The translations under genes and the position numbers were made by a program. A model generated the notes under the pieces. It did not search any database. It was not told the origin of the DNA and saw only the letters and a list, made by a program, of their open reading frames with translations. A stretch of DNA of 64,000 nucleotides from an uncultured Bacteroidales bacterium (GTDB taxonomy: Bacteria; Bacteroidota; Bacteroidia; Bacteroidales; UBA932), in assembly GCA_946403855.1 (NCBI GenBank), contig CAMJBH010000010.1, positions 24,109-88,108 of the forward strand. The letters are read 5' to 3'. How positions within the stretch are numbered: the first letter of the stretch is position 1; every line of letters begins with the position of its first letter. Positions 17,325-26,814 of the stretch are shown one piece after another.

Positions 17325-19169
17325 TTATTTTAGGAAAGACAGAAAATCGTCACGGTCCAGATTGTAGCCGCGCGGGCCCTTCAGCACATTTCCTTCGGCA
17401 TCAAGAATAAAATAATTCGGCTGGGAGTTTACCCCGAAGCGTTCCATGACAAGATTGGCATTCACTCTGCCGACATCTTTCAAGACCTTTCCGGAAGCGG
17501 TGGTAACCCATTCGTTTTCAGGAAGCTTGGTCTTGTCGTCAACATACAGTGAGACAATTACATAGTCGTCCCGAAGAGACTGCAGGATGCGGGGATCGCT
17601 CCACACGCGCGCCTCCATCTCACGGCAGTTCACGCAGCCGTGTCCGGTGATGTCCACAAAGACTTTCTTCCCTTCTGCAGCCGCAGCGGCAATGCCGTCT
17701 TCGAGCTTCGAGTAACCTTTAAGCCCATGTGCGAGAGACACTTCAGAGCCGTACTGCTGCTGGAGCGTCGTCTCTGCCGGTGCAGCCTGCGGAGTGTATT
17801 GTCCCAGCACAAAGTCCTGGGTTTCCAAAGGCGGAAGGTAGCCGCTGAGCGCTTTGAGCGGGGCGCCCCAAAGGCCGGGCAGCAGATAAAGCACAAAGGT
17901 AAAGTCTATGATTACCAGCGCAAGACGTCCAACCGAAAGATGCTCCACGGGCGAATCGTACTTGAAACGTATCTTGCCGAGCAGATACAGCCCCAACAGG
18001 GTGAAGCACACGATCCATATGGCAAGGTAAATCTCCCTGTCCAGCAGATGCCAGTGATATGTCTGGTCTGCAGTGCTCAGGAACTTCAGTCCAAGGGCGA
18101 CTTCGATAAATCCCAGCACGACCTTCACGCTATTCAGCCACCCCCCGCTCTTGGGCAGTTTCTTGAGGACCGAAGGGAAAAAGGCGAAAAGCACAAAAGG
18201 TATGGCAAAGGCGATGCTGAACGCCAGCATTGTGACCATGGGCGCCCAGAATTCCCCGCTGGTGCTCTTTATCAAAACTGTGCCCACGATGGGGCCGGTG
18301 CAGCTGAAACTCACAAGCACGAGTGTAAGCGCCAGGAAGAAAACGCCCAGCAAGCCTCCCTTGTCACTGCCCTTGTCGGCCTTGTTGACCCACTTCGAAG
18401 GCAACACGATTTCGAAGGCCCCGAAGAAGGATGCAGCAAACACCATGAAGATGATAAAGAACAGGATATTCGGCAGCCAATGCGTTGACAGCCAGTTGAA
18501 TATATCGGCCGTGACCGCCGAACCTCCAAAGGCCCACGTGAGTCCGATTATGATGCATATCGGCACCGTGTAAAGCAGGACGATGAACAGTCCGTACATC
18601 AGAGCCTTGAAACGTCCGGCCGTCGGATTATCCGACTGTTTGAGGAAGAACGATACGGTCATGGGGACCATAGGGAAAACGCAAGGCGTCAGCAGCATCA
18701 GAAGCCCCCAGAGGATGGCTTCGAGAATAAGGCCCCACAGTCCTGAACTCCCGGATGCGCCGGGGAGCTTGACAGGAACGCTGAATTCATATTCCTCCGG
18801 AAGGCCGCATGCATCGCCGGAGCAGGCACTCCATTGGACAGTGCCCTTGACCTCCGTTTTGCCCTCGCCTGAAAGTTCAAGCTTCTGGCGCAGCACATAG
18901 GTCCCGGTGACCACGTTTTCGCCTTTGTAATCCGACGGGGTGTATTGCTCGGACACCAGCCCCAGGCACTGCACAGACTCGTTCTCCTCCACCGCAAGAG
19001 ATGCACCCACATAAGCTTCCGTCATGGGATGTATGTAATATCCGTCCGCAATCTGGCCGGTTACCGTTAGTTCGTAGCCATCGGAAGTCTTCTTGACTTC
19101 CGGTTGCCAGCTCACCGGAACATCAATTGCGGCAGCTGCAAGCAGCAGAGTGAAAAGCAGTTTTATCAT
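17325..19169 (-). CDS. dsbD: DsbD-like thiol:disulfide interchange protein
   Basis: 614-residue membrane reductant conduit passing electrons from cytoplasmic thioredoxin to the periplasm. Domains in order: signal peptide (residues 1-16); N-terminal DsbD-alpha-like domain with a Cys pair in CSGDAC; a membrane domain of about eight helices with its two cysteines in LTPCVFPMVPM and SFSCTGPIVG; and a C-terminal thioredoxin-like domain with active site CVNC (TGHGCVNCREME) ending in a NYFILD strand. All three redox centres are intact. It overlaps the preceding gene by 4 bp. Confidence 0.94.
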   Translation of the reverse strand: MIKLLFTLLLAAAAIDVPVSWQPEVKKTSDGYELTVTGQIADGYYIHPMTEAYVGASLAVEENESVQCLGLVSEQYTPSDYKGENVVTGTYVLRQKLELSGEGKTEVKGTVQWSACSGDACGLPEEYEFSVPVKLPGASGSSGLWGLILEAILWGLLMLLTPCVFPMVPMTVSFFLKQSDNPTAGRFKALMYGLFIVLLYTVPICIIIGLTWAFGGSAVTADIFNWLSTHWLPNILFFIIFMVFAASFFGAFEIVLPSKWVNKADKGSDKGGLLGVFFLALTLVLVSFSCTGPIVGTVLIKSTSGEFWAPMVTMLAFSIAFAIPFVLFAFFPSVLKKLPKSGGWLNSVKVVLGFIEVALGLKFLSTADQTYHWHLLDREIYLAIWIVCFTLLGLYLLGKIRFKYDSPVEHLSVGRLALVIIDFTFVLYLLPGLWGAPLKALSGYLPPLETQDFVLGQYTPQAAPAETTLQQQYGSEVSLAHGLKGYSKLEDGIAAAAAEGKKVFVDITGHGCVNCREMEARVWSDPRILQSLRDDYVIVSLYVDDKTKLPENEWVTTASGKVLKDVGRVNANLVMERFGVNSQPNYFILDAEGNVLKGPRGYNLDRDDFLSFLK

Positions 19170-19846
19170 TTCTTGGCAGGGCTTTTAACATTGTCAAAAA
19201 CAGTGTCGTTCACCTTTTCCAGACATGCCTCATGCATCATTGCGTTAGGGTTTGTCCCCGGTTCTCCCTGAGGAACCGGCCTGCCCAGCAATGCGAATAT
19301 TTCTTCCCAGTAAACTGGCATGGTCCCGTCGGGAGCAAGAAAATTCATAGGCGCTTCACTGAACACATAGCTCCCATCCGAATTGACATAGCTGTTGCGG
19401 ACGAGCTCAGTGCAATAAAGAGCAGTATCACAAGGCATAAACGTGTTGTTATATGCCAGGCCAAGATAATTCTTGGCAATTTCCACGTAGGCTGGAGCCA
19501 TGGAGTTGTCTTTCAGGCGCATCACTATGAACTTGGGCAGCGAACCGTCCTTCAGGGTGAAATCCCGGAGAAAAGTATCAAGCGGATGCCTGTCCACCCC
19601 ATGCTTGATGGTAGCGTCTATAATCCACAACGAATCCCCTTTTACTTCAACAATGGCCGTATGGATAATATTCAAGTCGGCATCGTCGGAAGTAGATGCC
19701 GAAATAGCATCTTCAATGGACCCTTCGATACGATAGTCGGAAGGGATGCCGACAAAGATCAGGTCTCCTGTCTGCAGCCCGGTATGAGGCGAATTGCAGA
19801 AGCAGCAAAGGAAAAGTGCCAGTATAAGGAGAATCGGCTTACGCAT
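19166..19846 (-). CDS. YiiX-like permuted NlpC/P60 cysteine hydrolase
   Basis: 226 residues with an N-terminal hydrophobic signal (MRKPILLILALFLCCFC). The permuted papain-like (YiiX/YaeF, formerly DUF830) pattern is clear: LQTGDLIFVG at the start, NIIHTAIVEV supplying the histidine, and DTALYCTELV supplying the catalytic cysteine. Such enzymes are predicted amidases or peptidases acting in the envelope. The CCFC stretch could be a non-canonical lipobox; this is uncertain. It lies between deoC (3 bp gap) and dsbD (4 bp overlap) in one operon. Confidence 0.85.
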   Translation of the reverse strand: MRKPILLILALFLCCFCNSPHTGLQTGDLIFVGIPSDYRIEGSIEDAISASTSDDADLNIIHTAIVEVKGDSLWIIDATIKHGVDRHPLDTFLRDFTLKDGSLPKFIVMRLKDNSMAPAYVEIAKNYLGLAYNNTFMPCDTALYCTELVRNSYVNSDGSYVFSEAPMNFLAPDGTMPVYWEEIFALLGRPVPQGEPGTNPNAMMHEACLEKVNDTVFDNVKSPAKK

Positions 19847-19849
19847 ACT

Positions 19850-20740
19850 TTAGAAGAAAGTAACGGTTTTTTGTTCGATAGCACTCATAAGGCTGTTGCC
19901 AAGGCGGCTCACACCAAAGCGGAAGCGTTCCCTGCAAAGCCAGTCGCGGCCCAGGATATTGGCAACGATGTAGTAATAGCAAAGGGCGTCAGCAGCTGTG
20001 GAGATGCCTCCGGCGGCCTTGAAGCCTACCTTGCGGCCCGACACCTCGTAATAGCGGCGGATAGCCTCGCACATAACGTAGGCGGCGACAGGAGTAGCGT
20101 TCACATCGACCTTTCCGGTAGATGTTTTGATAAAGTCGGCGCCTGCTTCCATGGCCAGGAAAGAAGCGCGGGCAATCTGGGCAGGAGACACGAGGAGTCC
20201 GGTCTCGAGGATGACTTTGAGCACCACGTCGCGGTTCTCAGCCACTGCCGCTTTGTCAATCGCGTTCTTCATGGTGACTATTTCCTCATAGGCGCGGTCC
20301 ATGTCACCTGCAAGGAAAGCATTGAGGGCAAGGACTATATCAATTTCGTCCGCGCCTTCTTTGACCGCCAGTTCGCATTCGCGCACCTTCACCTCGAGGA
20401 AACTCTGGGCGGAGGGGAAACAACTGGAAACGGTTGTCACGTGCACCTGCGGATCCTGCTTGCGGCTGCGGACGACAGAAGCGAAATTGGGATAAACGCA
20501 AATGGAGGCAGGAGCCGGATAATCCGGAAAAGCCTCGGGAAGTTTGTTGACCTTGTCCACCAATTTTGAAACGGACTCGGCAGTATCGGATGTATGCAAA
20601 GTGGTGAGGTCCATCAATGAGAAGCACTGCTTCAGGACCTCGGGAGAAGAAAGCTCATCCAGGTTGTCAGCGATAGCCTTGATACCTGCAGCAATCTTTT
20701 CTTCATCGGGGGTGTACCCGTATTTATCAAGATAATCCAT
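19850..20740 (-). CDS. deoC: Deoxyribose-phosphate aldolase
   Basis: Class I aldolase splitting 2-deoxyribose-5-phosphate to acetaldehyde and glyceraldehyde-3-phosphate in deoxynucleoside catabolism. Schiff-base lysine is Lys205 in ADFIKTSTGK; the proton-relay Lys241 is in GFKAAGG; the catalytic acid is Asp134 in DEIDIVLALN. At 296 residues it has a longer N-terminus than the E. coli enzyme (about 259), as in other Bacteroidota. It lies 12 bp after the DUF4296 gene. Confidence 0.96.
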   Translation of the reverse strand: MDYLDKYGYTPDEEKIAAGIKAIADNLDELSSPEVLKQCFSLMDLTTLHTSDTAESVSKLVDKVNKLPEAFPDYPAPASICVYPNFASVVRSRKQDPQVHVTTVSSCFPSAQSFLEVKVRECELAVKEGADEIDIVLALNAFLAGDMDRAYEEIVTMKNAIDKAAVAENRDVVLKVILETGLLVSPAQIARASFLAMEAGADFIKTSTGKVDVNATPVAAYVMCEAIRRYYEVSGRKVGFKAAGGISTAADALCYYYIVANILGRDWLCRERFRFGVSRLGNSLMSAIEQKTVTFF

Positions 20741-20752
20741 ATGTAGAAGTAT

Positions 20753-21376
20753 TTATAAATTATGTCTCGTCATGACCCTGCGCCTGGCTGCGCGGGATAC
20801 TTTCAAAGGCCGCTTCAATGGATCCAGACGAAGTGAGTCAAGACGAAGTGAGTCACGATGCAGAGAATCGCGCAGCAATGAATCACGGAACAGTGAGTCA
20901 CGGAACAATGAATCAGCTATATGGAGCCGCAGCGAGTCTTTATACGAGGAACGCCACAGCAGGGTATCACGGTCAAAATCCTTCTGCCTGTACCCCTTAA
21001 TGGACGCATTGAAGTCCCGTATTTCCTGAAGACGGTCGGAACGTTTGCGGTATATGTCACGTTTTTTCTTCAGTTTGTCGGAGGCGTCCTTGAATATCTT
21101 GGAATACTTTTCAGGGTCTTCAAGATACTTCTTCACGCTGGCGTCATAGTCTTCGAAAGTGTAGCCGTAGCGTTCGAAAATAGGGTCGTAGAACAGCATT
21201 GTGTCAGCCATGGAGCGTTCCGTACCATGATCTTCGAGCCACTGGTCGGCAAGGAGCATCTCTGCGTAAATGTCCGACATCACTCCGCGGGGAATTATGC
21301 GGACCCTGCCGCCGCATGAGCACAGCAGGCAAAGGACCGCAACCGCGGACAGAATATACCGGACACGGAGTTTCAT
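20753..21376 (-). CDS. DUF4296-family lipoprotein with RDSL-repeat tail
   Basis: 207 residues. Lipoprotein signal MKLRVRYILSAVAVLCLLCSC (Cys21), then a DUF4296 domain (PRGVMSDIYAEMLLADQWLE; ERYGYTFEDYDASVKKYL) of alpha-helical type, then a Lys/Arg-rich coiled stretch. From about residue 150 the tail is made of five-residue RDSLx repeats, encoded by 15-bp tandem units at 20826-20915. Function unknown; DUF4296 lipoproteins are widespread in Bacteroidota. The start overlaps pheT by 4 bp. Confidence 0.8.
   Translation of the reverse strand: MKLRVRYILSAVAVLCLLCSCGGRVRIIPRGVMSDIYAEMLLADQWLEDHGTERSMADTMLFYDPIFERYGYTFEDYDASVKKYLEDPEKYSKIFKDASDKLKKKRDIYRKRSDRLQEIRDFNASIKGYRQKDFDRDTLLWRSSYKDSLRLHIADSLFRDSLFRDSLLRDSLHRDSLRLDSLRLDPLKRPLKVSRAARRRVMTRHNL
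20826..20915 (-). repeat. Six 15-bp tandem repeats coding RDSL(L/F/H/R) units
   Basis: Consecutive 15-bp units on the + strand: two identical AGACGAAGTGAGTCA copies, then four variants ending GAATCG, AATCA, GAGTCA and AATCA. They encode repeated pentapeptides in the tail of the DUF4296 lipoprotein. The period is a multiple of three, so copy-number changes preserve the frame. Confidence 0.9.
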
Positions 21377-23847
21377 CGGAGTTCTGCACCAAAATCGTTA
21401 CGGAACATCTGGAGCAGCCTGTCCATGAGCCTTTCGGTATCCTGGTCGGTGAGCGTCTTCTCCTCGTCCCGGATGACGAAACTCAGGGCGTACTGCTTCT
21501 TGCCGGCAGGAATCTTGTCTCCGCGGTACACATCGAAGAGGCCTACCTGCTTGAGAAGCTTCTTGGCCTGCTTGAAGGCAGCGGCACGAAGGTCTGCATA
21601 GCTCACGCTTTCGTCGAGCAGAAGCGCAAGGTCTCTGCGGACCTCGGGGAACTTGGGAAGCTCCTTGAAAGCCACCTTGTCGCGTTTGACAAGTTCGAAG
21701 AACACAGGCCAGCATATTTCGGCCGCCACGACTTGCTGTTTGATGCCGAAACTTCTGCACAGAGCAGGCGCCACGACTCCCATGGTAAGGAGGGTCTGGC
21801 CCTTTCCGGGAAGTTTGTAGCACACTCCGTCCGAGAAGATATCAGAAGGGGCAGCCTCGGCCCACAGCTGATAAAGATCGGCTCCATAGCGCTTGAGCAA
21901 CAGCTCCACATAACCCTTGAGCTGGAAATAATCGGACTTGGCCGGTGCGGACTTCCAGGATTTGTCGGGAGTTCCCGACATCATAAGGCAGAAGCAGCCA
22001 TGTTCCTCATACCCTTCCAGTTTGGTGCTGTCGCCGCCTTCTAGCCTGCGATAGACATTGCCGTACTCGAATGTCTTCACGGAATAGATCTGGCGGTTGA
22101 CATTGTACGCCACCACTTCAAGCCCGCCGAGTATGAGAGTCTGACGCATCACATTGAGGTCCTGGCTAAGAGGATTCACAATATCCACACATGCCGATGC
22201 GGGGAACGACTCAAGCTTGCCGTAGTAGTCTTTCTTGGTGAGGGAGTTGTTCATAATCTCCGTGAAGCCATTGGCAGCCAGGAAATTAGAGACGTTGTTA
22301 CGTATAGCCTCCGGATCGGGAACAGGTGACGGAGCCACAGACATTTTCATGTGATGCGGCAGGTCTATGTTGTTGTAGCCGTAGATGCGGAGTATCTCCT
22401 CCACGACGTCGCACTCCCTGTAAACATCAACCATGTAGGACGGAGCCAGAACCACCGCCTTGTCGCCGTCGCGCTCCACGAATTCATAGCACAGGGCGCC
22501 GAGTATCTTGTCTATGGAGGCATTGTCGATGTCCTTGCCTACGAACGAGCGGATGCGAGCATAGTCGAGCTCTATGCGTTTACGCTCGGGAAGTTCATTG
22601 CAGCAATCGTAAATCTTGCCAACCACAGTGCCGCCGGCGCATTCGCGCAGGAGCTCTACCGCACGCTTGAGGGCGTACAGAGGCATACGGGGATCACAGC
22701 CGCGCTCGAAGCGGAACGAGGCGTCGGTCTGAAGGCCCTCACGTTTGGAAGTCTTGCGGATGGAGGCAGGATCGAAATATGCGCTTTCGATGAAAACATC
22801 TGTGGTAGAATCGCTTACGCCGCTTTCTTCGCCGCCGAACACTCCGGCTATGCACATAGGGCCCTTGTCGTCGGCAATGACCACGTCGGTCGATTTGAGC
22901 TTACGCTCCACGCCGTCGAGGGTGCGTATGACTTCGCCGTCCTGTGCACGGCGCACAATCACTTTGCCGCCGCCAATCTTGGCCGCATCGAAGGTATGAA
23001 GCGGCTGTCCAAGCTCGAACAGGACATAGTTGGAGACATCCACTATGTTGTTGATGGGATGGCTTCCGATGCTCATGAGGCGCTTCTGGAGCCACTCCGG
23101 AGAGGGACCGACCTTGAGCCCGCGCATTGTGACGCCGGTGTACCTGGGGGCGCCTGAAGGGTCTTCGACCTGCACGCAGGGTGCCTCGGCCTGAGCGTCG
23201 TCCACCAATCCGGACATGTCGGGATCGGACACGGGGATACCGTCTGCAAGAGGAGGTACAAGTTCACAAGGGATATTGTTGAATACACACCAGGCATAGA
23301 GATCACGGGCAACGCCCCAATGCGAAGCGGCATCTACGCGGTTGGCCGTTATCTCGTACTCGATCACAGCTTCGGTCTTGAGATGCAGATACTCCTTGGC
23401 AGGAGTCCCTACTACCGCAGACTCGGGCAGCACCATTATTCCCTCATGGGAAGTGCCTATGCCCAATTCATCCTCGGCGCAAATCATGCCCATGGATTCC
23501 ACTCCGCGTATCTTGGACTTCTTGATCTTGAAATCTCCGGGAAGAACCGTACCTATCCTGGCAAAGAGAACTTTCTGTCCTGCAGCCACATTGGGCGCAC
23601 CGCACACTACTGTAAGAGGCTCGGCGCCACCGTCATCAACCTTAGTGATATGCAAATGATCGCTATCCGGATGGGGCTCACACTCAATCACTCGAGCCAC
23701 AACAACTCCGGCCAGCCCTCCGGGGATCTCTTCACTTTCCTCAACAGCATCCACTTCTATGCCTATGGAGGTCATAGCTTCTGCTACCTGCGCCGGACTG
23801 AGTTCGCACTTCAAATAGTCCTTTAACCAACTGTAACTTAATTTCAT
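21373..23847 (-). CDS. pheT: Phenylalanyl-tRNA synthetase beta subunit
   Basis: 824-residue beta subunit of the alpha2-beta2 enzyme. Domain order: N-terminal PheT fold ([12 protein letters not shown]), tRNA-binding EMAP/OB domain (residues about 45-155), B3/B4 editing region (NNIVDVSNYVLFELGQPLH; ETDASFRFERGCDPR-like stretch near residue 370), B5, the catalytic-like core and the C-terminal anticodon-binding ferredoxin fold (FPEVRRDLALLLD). The length is normal. pheS is not in the window. It overlaps ftsY and the DUF4296 gene by 4 bp each. Confidence 0.97.
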   Translation of the reverse strand: MKLSYSWLKDYLKCELSPAQVAEAMTSIGIEVDAVEESEEIPGGLAGVVVARVIECEPHPDSDHLHITKVDDGGAEPLTVVCGAPNVAAGQKVLFARIGTVLPGDFKIKKSKIRGVESMGMICAEDELGIGTSHEGIMVLPESAVVGTPAKEYLHLKTEAVIEYEITANRVDAASHWGVARDLYAWCVFNNIPCELVPPLADGIPVSDPDMSGLVDDAQAEAPCVQVEDPSGAPRYTGVTMRGLKVGPSPEWLQKRLMSIGSHPINNIVDVSNYVLFELGQPLHTFDAAKIGGGKVIVRRAQDGEVIRTLDGVERKLKSTDVVIADDKGPMCIAGVFGGEESGVSDSTTDVFIESAYFDPASIRKTSKREGLQTDASFRFERGCDPRMPLYALKRAVELLRECAGGTVVGKIYDCCNELPERKRIELDYARIRSFVGKDIDNASIDKILGALCYEFVERDGDKAVVLAPSYMVDVYRECDVVEEILRIYGYNNIDLPHHMKMSVAPSPVPDPEAIRNNVSNFLAANGFTEIMNNSLTKKDYYGKLESFPASACVDIVNPLSQDLNVMRQTLILGGLEVVAYNVNRQIYSVKTFEYGNVYRRLEGGDSTKLEGYEEHGCFCLMMSGTPDKSWKSAPAKSDYFQLKGYVELLLKRYGADLYQLWAEAAPSDIFSDGVCYKLPGKGQTLLTMGVVAPALCRSFGIKQQVVAAEICWPVFFELVKRDKVAFKELPKFPEVRRDLALLLDESVSYADLRAAAFKQAKKLLKQVGLFDVYRGDKIPAGKKQYALSFVIRDEEKTLTDQDTERLMDRLLQMFRNDFGAELR

Positions 23848-24722
23848 ATATCTTCTGGGTTAAATAACGCCGCCACGAAAGAATCTTTATCGAACGGCTT
23901 TATGTCTTCAATTTTTTCTCCCACGCCTATGAAGCGGACGGGAATGCCGAACTGGTCGCTGACGCCGACCACGACCCCACCTTTGGCAGTGCCGTCCAAC
24001 TTGGTCACAACCAGGCCGCTTATGTCCGTGGCGCGGGCAAATTCCTTGGCTTGAGCGAAGGCGTTCTGGCCGGTGCTGGCATCCAGGATGAGCAGAACCT
24101 CATGGGGGCCGTCCGGGACCACCTTGCGCACGGAGTTGCGGATCTTGGTGAGCTCGTTCATGAGGTCCACTCGGTTATGCAGGCGGCCTGCGGTGTCGAT
24201 GAGCACCACATCTGCGCCTCTGGCAACCGCCGCCTTGGCCGTGTCGTAAGCCACGGCTGCTGGATCGGAGCCCATCTGCTGCTTAATGATGTCCACGCCG
24301 GCGCGGGAAGCCCAAATATCGAGCTGGTCCACGGCGGCGGCACGGAAAGTGTCGGCTGCTCCGAGGAGCACCTTCTTGCCCTGGGACTTAAAATAATATG
24401 CCAGCTTGCCTATGGTGGTGGTTTTGCCTACTCCGTTTACGCCGACCACCAGCACGATGAATGGAGTGGAGGTGGGGACGAAGGGGCCCGAGGGAGGTAT
24501 GAGGGCAGCGATCTCATCTCTGAGCATGCCGCGGAGCTCATCCTGGCTCATATATTTGTCTTTGCTCACCCGTTCTTCAAGAGCATCTATCACCTTGAGG
24601 GTGGTGTCCACTCCCATATCCGACTCTACCAGAGCCTCCTCTATGGCGTCCAGGGTATCATCGTCCACTCTGGAGCGGCCGGCGATTGCCCGGCCAATCT
24701 TCTGAAAGAAACTAAATGCCAT
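23844..24722 (-). CDS. ftsY: FtsY, signal recognition particle receptor
   Basis: SRP-receptor GTPase delivering ribosome-nascent-chain complexes to the translocon. 292 residues: a short N-domain helix bundle (residues about 5-85), then the G-domain with P-loop [20 protein letters not shown] (G3), and [10 protein letters not shown] (G4/G5). There is no long acidic A-domain, as usual in Bacteroidota. A -7 box lies only 6 nt upstream of the ATG, so the mRNA leader would be nearly absent. First gene of the ftsY-dcuB run. Confidence 0.97.
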   Translation of the reverse strand: MAFSFFQKIGRAIAGRSRVDDDTLDAIEEALVESDMGVDTTLKVIDALEERVSKDKYMSQDELRGMLRDEIAALIPPSGPFVPTSTPFIVLVVGVNGVGKTTTIGKLAYYFKSQGKKVLLGAADTFRAAAVDQLDIWASRAGVDIIKQQMGSDPAAVAYDTAKAAVARGADVVLIDTAGRLHNRVDLMNELTKIRNSVRKVVPDGPHEVLLILDASTGQNAFAQAKEFARATDISGLVVTKLDGTAKGGVVVGVSDQFGIPVRFIGVGEKIEDIKPFDKDSFVAALFNPEDI

Positions 24723-24728
24723 AACTCA

Positions 24729-24736
24729 CAAATTTA
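24729..24736 (-). promoter_or_regulatory. -7 box TAAATTTG of ftsY
   Basis: Consensus -7 element on the - strand, 6 nt before the ATG at 24722. With a start point about 4 nt below the box, the leader would be about 2 nt, leaving no room for a ribosome-binding site. Confidence 0.55.
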
Positions 24737-24777
24737 CAAATAAACTCTGTAAAAACGAATAATTAAGGAAGCGTAAA

Positions 24778-24843
24778 CAGTAAATTAGTTTCTCCGGGCC
24801 CCATAAAACATGGGAAAAGGGGCCCGGAGAAACTAATTTACTG
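24778..24843. repeat. H1: long hairpin of the shared-loop family
   Basis: Perfect 25-bp arms (24778-24802 and 24819-24843; outer part CAGTAAATTAGTTTCTCC, inner part GGGCCCC) around the 16-nt loop ATAAAACATGGGAAAA. The loop matches those of the hairpins at 27398, 36089 and 52387, while the arms are unrelated to theirs. It lies between the DUF4295 gene and ftsY (both -), with T-rich sequence on both sides, so it could also terminate transcription. Confidence 0.85.
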
Positions 24844-24885
24844 TTTTAATGATCTTATGACTATCCAATGAGCATAACGACAACA

Positions 24886-24919
24886 ATCCTCCGAGGCCCT
24901 GTTTGTGAGCCCGGAGGAT
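24886..24919 (-). terminator. Hairpin downstream of the rpmB-rpmG-DUF4295 unit
   Basis: ATCCTCC...GGC (24886-24897) pairs with GCC...GGAGGAT (24909-24919) with small internal mismatches, then TTGTTGTCG on the - strand. It is the first hairpin after the DUF4295 stop at 24956; H1 follows about 40 bp later. Confidence 0.55.
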
Positions 24920-24955
24920 CGCAGTCTGCCAGAATCACTGGCGTAGATCGTAGTA

Positions 24956-25114
24956 TTACTTCTTAGTGAAGAATTCCTTGGCCTTGTCGGCTTCTACCAG
25001 CTGCTCGGTAAAAACGTAAGCGCCGGTCTTGGGAGATTTCTCCATACGGATGCACTTGACCATGCTCTTAGCACCGGCCTTTGCTGCGAATGTTGCAACG
25101 GCTTTCTTTGCCAT
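24956..25114 (-). CDS. DUF4295 small protein
   Basis: 52-residue basic protein, MAKKAVATFAAKAG... through SPKTGAYVFTEQLV to EFFTKK. Length, the MAKK start and the KTGAY(V)F motif match the DUF4295 family, which in Bacteroidota sits directly after rpmB-rpmG. That fixed position suggests a ribosome-associated role, but none is shown. It lies 17 bp after rpmG, preceded by an A/G-rich tract (GAGGAGAATAAATT). Confidence 0.85.
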   Translation of the reverse strand: MAKKAVATFAAKAGAKSMVKCIRMEKSPKTGAYVFTEQLVEADKAKEFFTKK

Positions 25115-25131
25115 AATTTATTCTCCTCTAA

Positions 25132-25320
25132 TTATTTAATTTCACGATGAACAGTAACCTTACCGAGGTAGGGGTTGTACTTCTTGCGCTCAAGACGCTC
25201 GGGAGTATTCTTCTTGTTCTTGGTAGTGATGTAACGGGAGATGCCCGGTACGCCGCTAGCCTTCTGCTCGGTGCACTCGAGGATGACCTGCACCCTGTTT
25301 CCTTTTGCTTTCTTTGCCAT
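25132..25320 (-). CDS. rpmG: Ribosomal protein L33
   Basis: 62-residue large-subunit protein, [19 protein letters not shown]..., with the family pattern of an N-terminal VILECT strand, [17 protein letters not shown] and KKYNPYL. Of the zinc-ribbon cysteines only one (ECTEQ) remains, so this is the zinc-independent (C-minus) form. It lies between rpmB (11 bp) and DUF4295 (17 bp). Confidence 0.96.
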   Translation of the reverse strand: MAKKAKGNRVQVILECTEQKASGVPGISRYITTKNKKNTPERLERKKYNPYLGKVTVHREIK

Positions 25321-25331
25321 AATACTAAAAA

Positions 25332-25574
25332 TTAAACAAGGTTAATCAATCCTTTCTTCTGAGCGTCACGGATGGTTGCTTCCAGACCGTTCTTCTCTAT
25401 AATTCTCATACCCTTGCATGATACCTTAAGGGTAATGTATCTCTGCTCTTCTTCGCTCCAGAACCTCTTGTTCTTGAGGTTGAGGGAGAAGTCGCGCTTG
25501 GTGCGGAGCTTGGAGTGGGCAACATTGTTGCCTTTCATCCTCTTCCGTCCTGTAATTTGACAAACTTTTGCCAT
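25332..25574 (-). CDS. rpmB: Ribosomal protein L28
   Basis: 80 residues from the ATG at 25574 ([21 protein letters not shown]), the standard L28 start; the in-frame extension to 25625 lies in the promoter region. KRRFxxNL-type motif ([15 protein letters not shown]) and the [15 protein letters not shown] segment are normal. A near-consensus -7 box (GATATTTGC, about 25612-25620) lies 38 bp upstream, suggesting a unit rpmB-rpmG-DUF4295 separate from lepB. Confidence 0.96.
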   Translation of the reverse strand: MAKVCQITGRKRMKGNNVAHSKLRTKRDFSLNLKNKRFWSEEEQRYITLKVSCKGMRIIEKNGLEATIRDAQKKGLINLV

Positions 25575-25649
25575 AACTATCTGATTTTTATTGTTTTCGT
25601 TGTAAGGGCTGCAAATATCGCTCAATTTTCTTGGATTTCCAACCGGAGG

Positions 25650-26807
25650 TTAAAGAAATTTGAAGAATCTGCGCCACCTAATATTATTGGGGAATTTCCG
25701 TCCCGCATCGGTTGAGAGCCATATCACAGACGGGCGCCCGACAATGTGATCCTCGGGCACGAAGCCCCAGTATCTGGAGTCAAGCGAATTGTGCCTGTTG
25801 TCTCCCATCATGAAATAATAATCCTGCTTGAAAGTGTAAGAGCCGGCTGCAAGAGCTGCCTGGACATCGGAATGCTCGTAGTCGCGTATGATTCTTTCGT
25901 AGAGCGGGAGGTTTTCCTCGGTGAGAGGAACCGTGGCTCCTTCCGAAGGAATCCACAGGGGTCCGTAATAATCTCTGGTCCAGCCCGATGAAGGAGTGAA
26001 GGGGAACAATTCCCTCCAGTCCAGCGTGTCGGTCTGCAGCGCAGGTTCGACGGACACTACGCTCTGCATGGACTTCACAGTCTCGAGTATCTCTGCGGTA
26101 AGAGGCATCTCGGGATAACCCGGAAGAGCGGAAGAAAACTGCAACTCCTTGACATTGAGGCCCAGTTTGTCAACCGTCTTGGGATTAAGCTCCCTGCCGG
26201 TGGTTACCACCTTGTAGCTGAGCTGCACACCCGGCCAGACCGTCTGCTGCTCACCGTTCACCCACACGAGACCGTCCCGTACTTCGAGGGTGTCTCCGGG
26301 GATGGCGACGCAGCGCTTGACATAGTGGTCTTTTTTGTCCATGGGGCGCACCTTCACCGGCCCGAAAGCCTTGATGGCAGCCTCACGGCCCATATAACGG
26401 ACCAGGGTGTAATAATCCTCTACCGGAGCCTTGGTGAGAACGGTGTCCCCGTCGGGGAAACCGAACACCACGTAATCTCCCCTGCGTATCTCGCGGAATC
26501 CCGGAAGACGCTTGTACTTCCACTGGACAGATGTGGAGTAGGACTCCTTGCTGCCGATGACGTTGTGCGTGAACGGGATCGTAAGAGGCGTCATGGGAAG
26601 GCGCGCTCCGTAGGTAAGTTTGCTCACAAAGAGATGGTCTCCTGTATAAAGGCTGCTCTCCATTGACGAGGAAGGGATTTTGAACGACTGAAACCAGAAC
26701 ACGTTGATCAAGGTGACCACGACTACTGCGAACAGTATCGCGTCCACCCAGTCAAGTATCCAGTTCAGGAACTTGCTTTTGGTACGAAATCTCTTCCTGC
26801 GGCTCAC
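25650..26807 (-). CDS. lepB: Signal peptidase I
   Basis: Membrane Ser/Lys protease removing Sec signal peptides. One N-terminal TM segment (about residues 17-38); catalytic Ser48 in [11 protein letters not shown]; catalytic Lys164 in [14 protein letters not shown]-terminal box E motif [19 protein letters not shown]. The 385-residue length reflects a large insertion (about residues 175-325) between the catalytic Lys region and box E, usual for Bacteroidota. It lies 7 bp after rplT, at the end of the thrS-infC-rpmI-rplT-lepB unit. Confidence 0.96.
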   Translation of the reverse strand: MSRRKRFRTKSKFLNWILDWVDAILFAVVVVTLINVFWFQSFKIPSSSMESSLYTGDHLFVSKLTYGARLPMTPLTIPFTHNVIGSKESYSTSVQWKYKRLPGFREIRRGDYVVFGFPDGDTVLTKAPVEDYYTLVRYMGREAAIKAFGPVKVRPMDKKDHYVKRCVAIPGDTLEVRDGLVWVNGEQQTVWPGVQLSYKVVTTGRELNPKTVDKLGLNVKELQFSSALPGYPEMPLTAEILETVKSMQSVVSVEPALQTDTLDWRELFPFTPSSGWTRDYYGPLWIPSEGATVPLTEENLPLYERIIRDYEHSDVQAALAAGSYTFKQDYYFMMGDNRHNSLDSRYWGFVPEDHIVGRPSVIWLSTDAGRKFPNNIRWRRFFKFL

Positions 26808-26814
26808 TTACAAA

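Noticed and set aside
20826..20915. 15-bp tandem repeats considered as a CRISPR or origin iteron array
   Set aside because: They lie inside a coding frame, with a period of exactly five codons and no spacers.
15491..24722. The operon from ftsY to dcuB as a dedicated novel system
   Set aside because: Members are individually common housekeeping or envelope genes; tight spacing is the only link, so no joint function is claimed.
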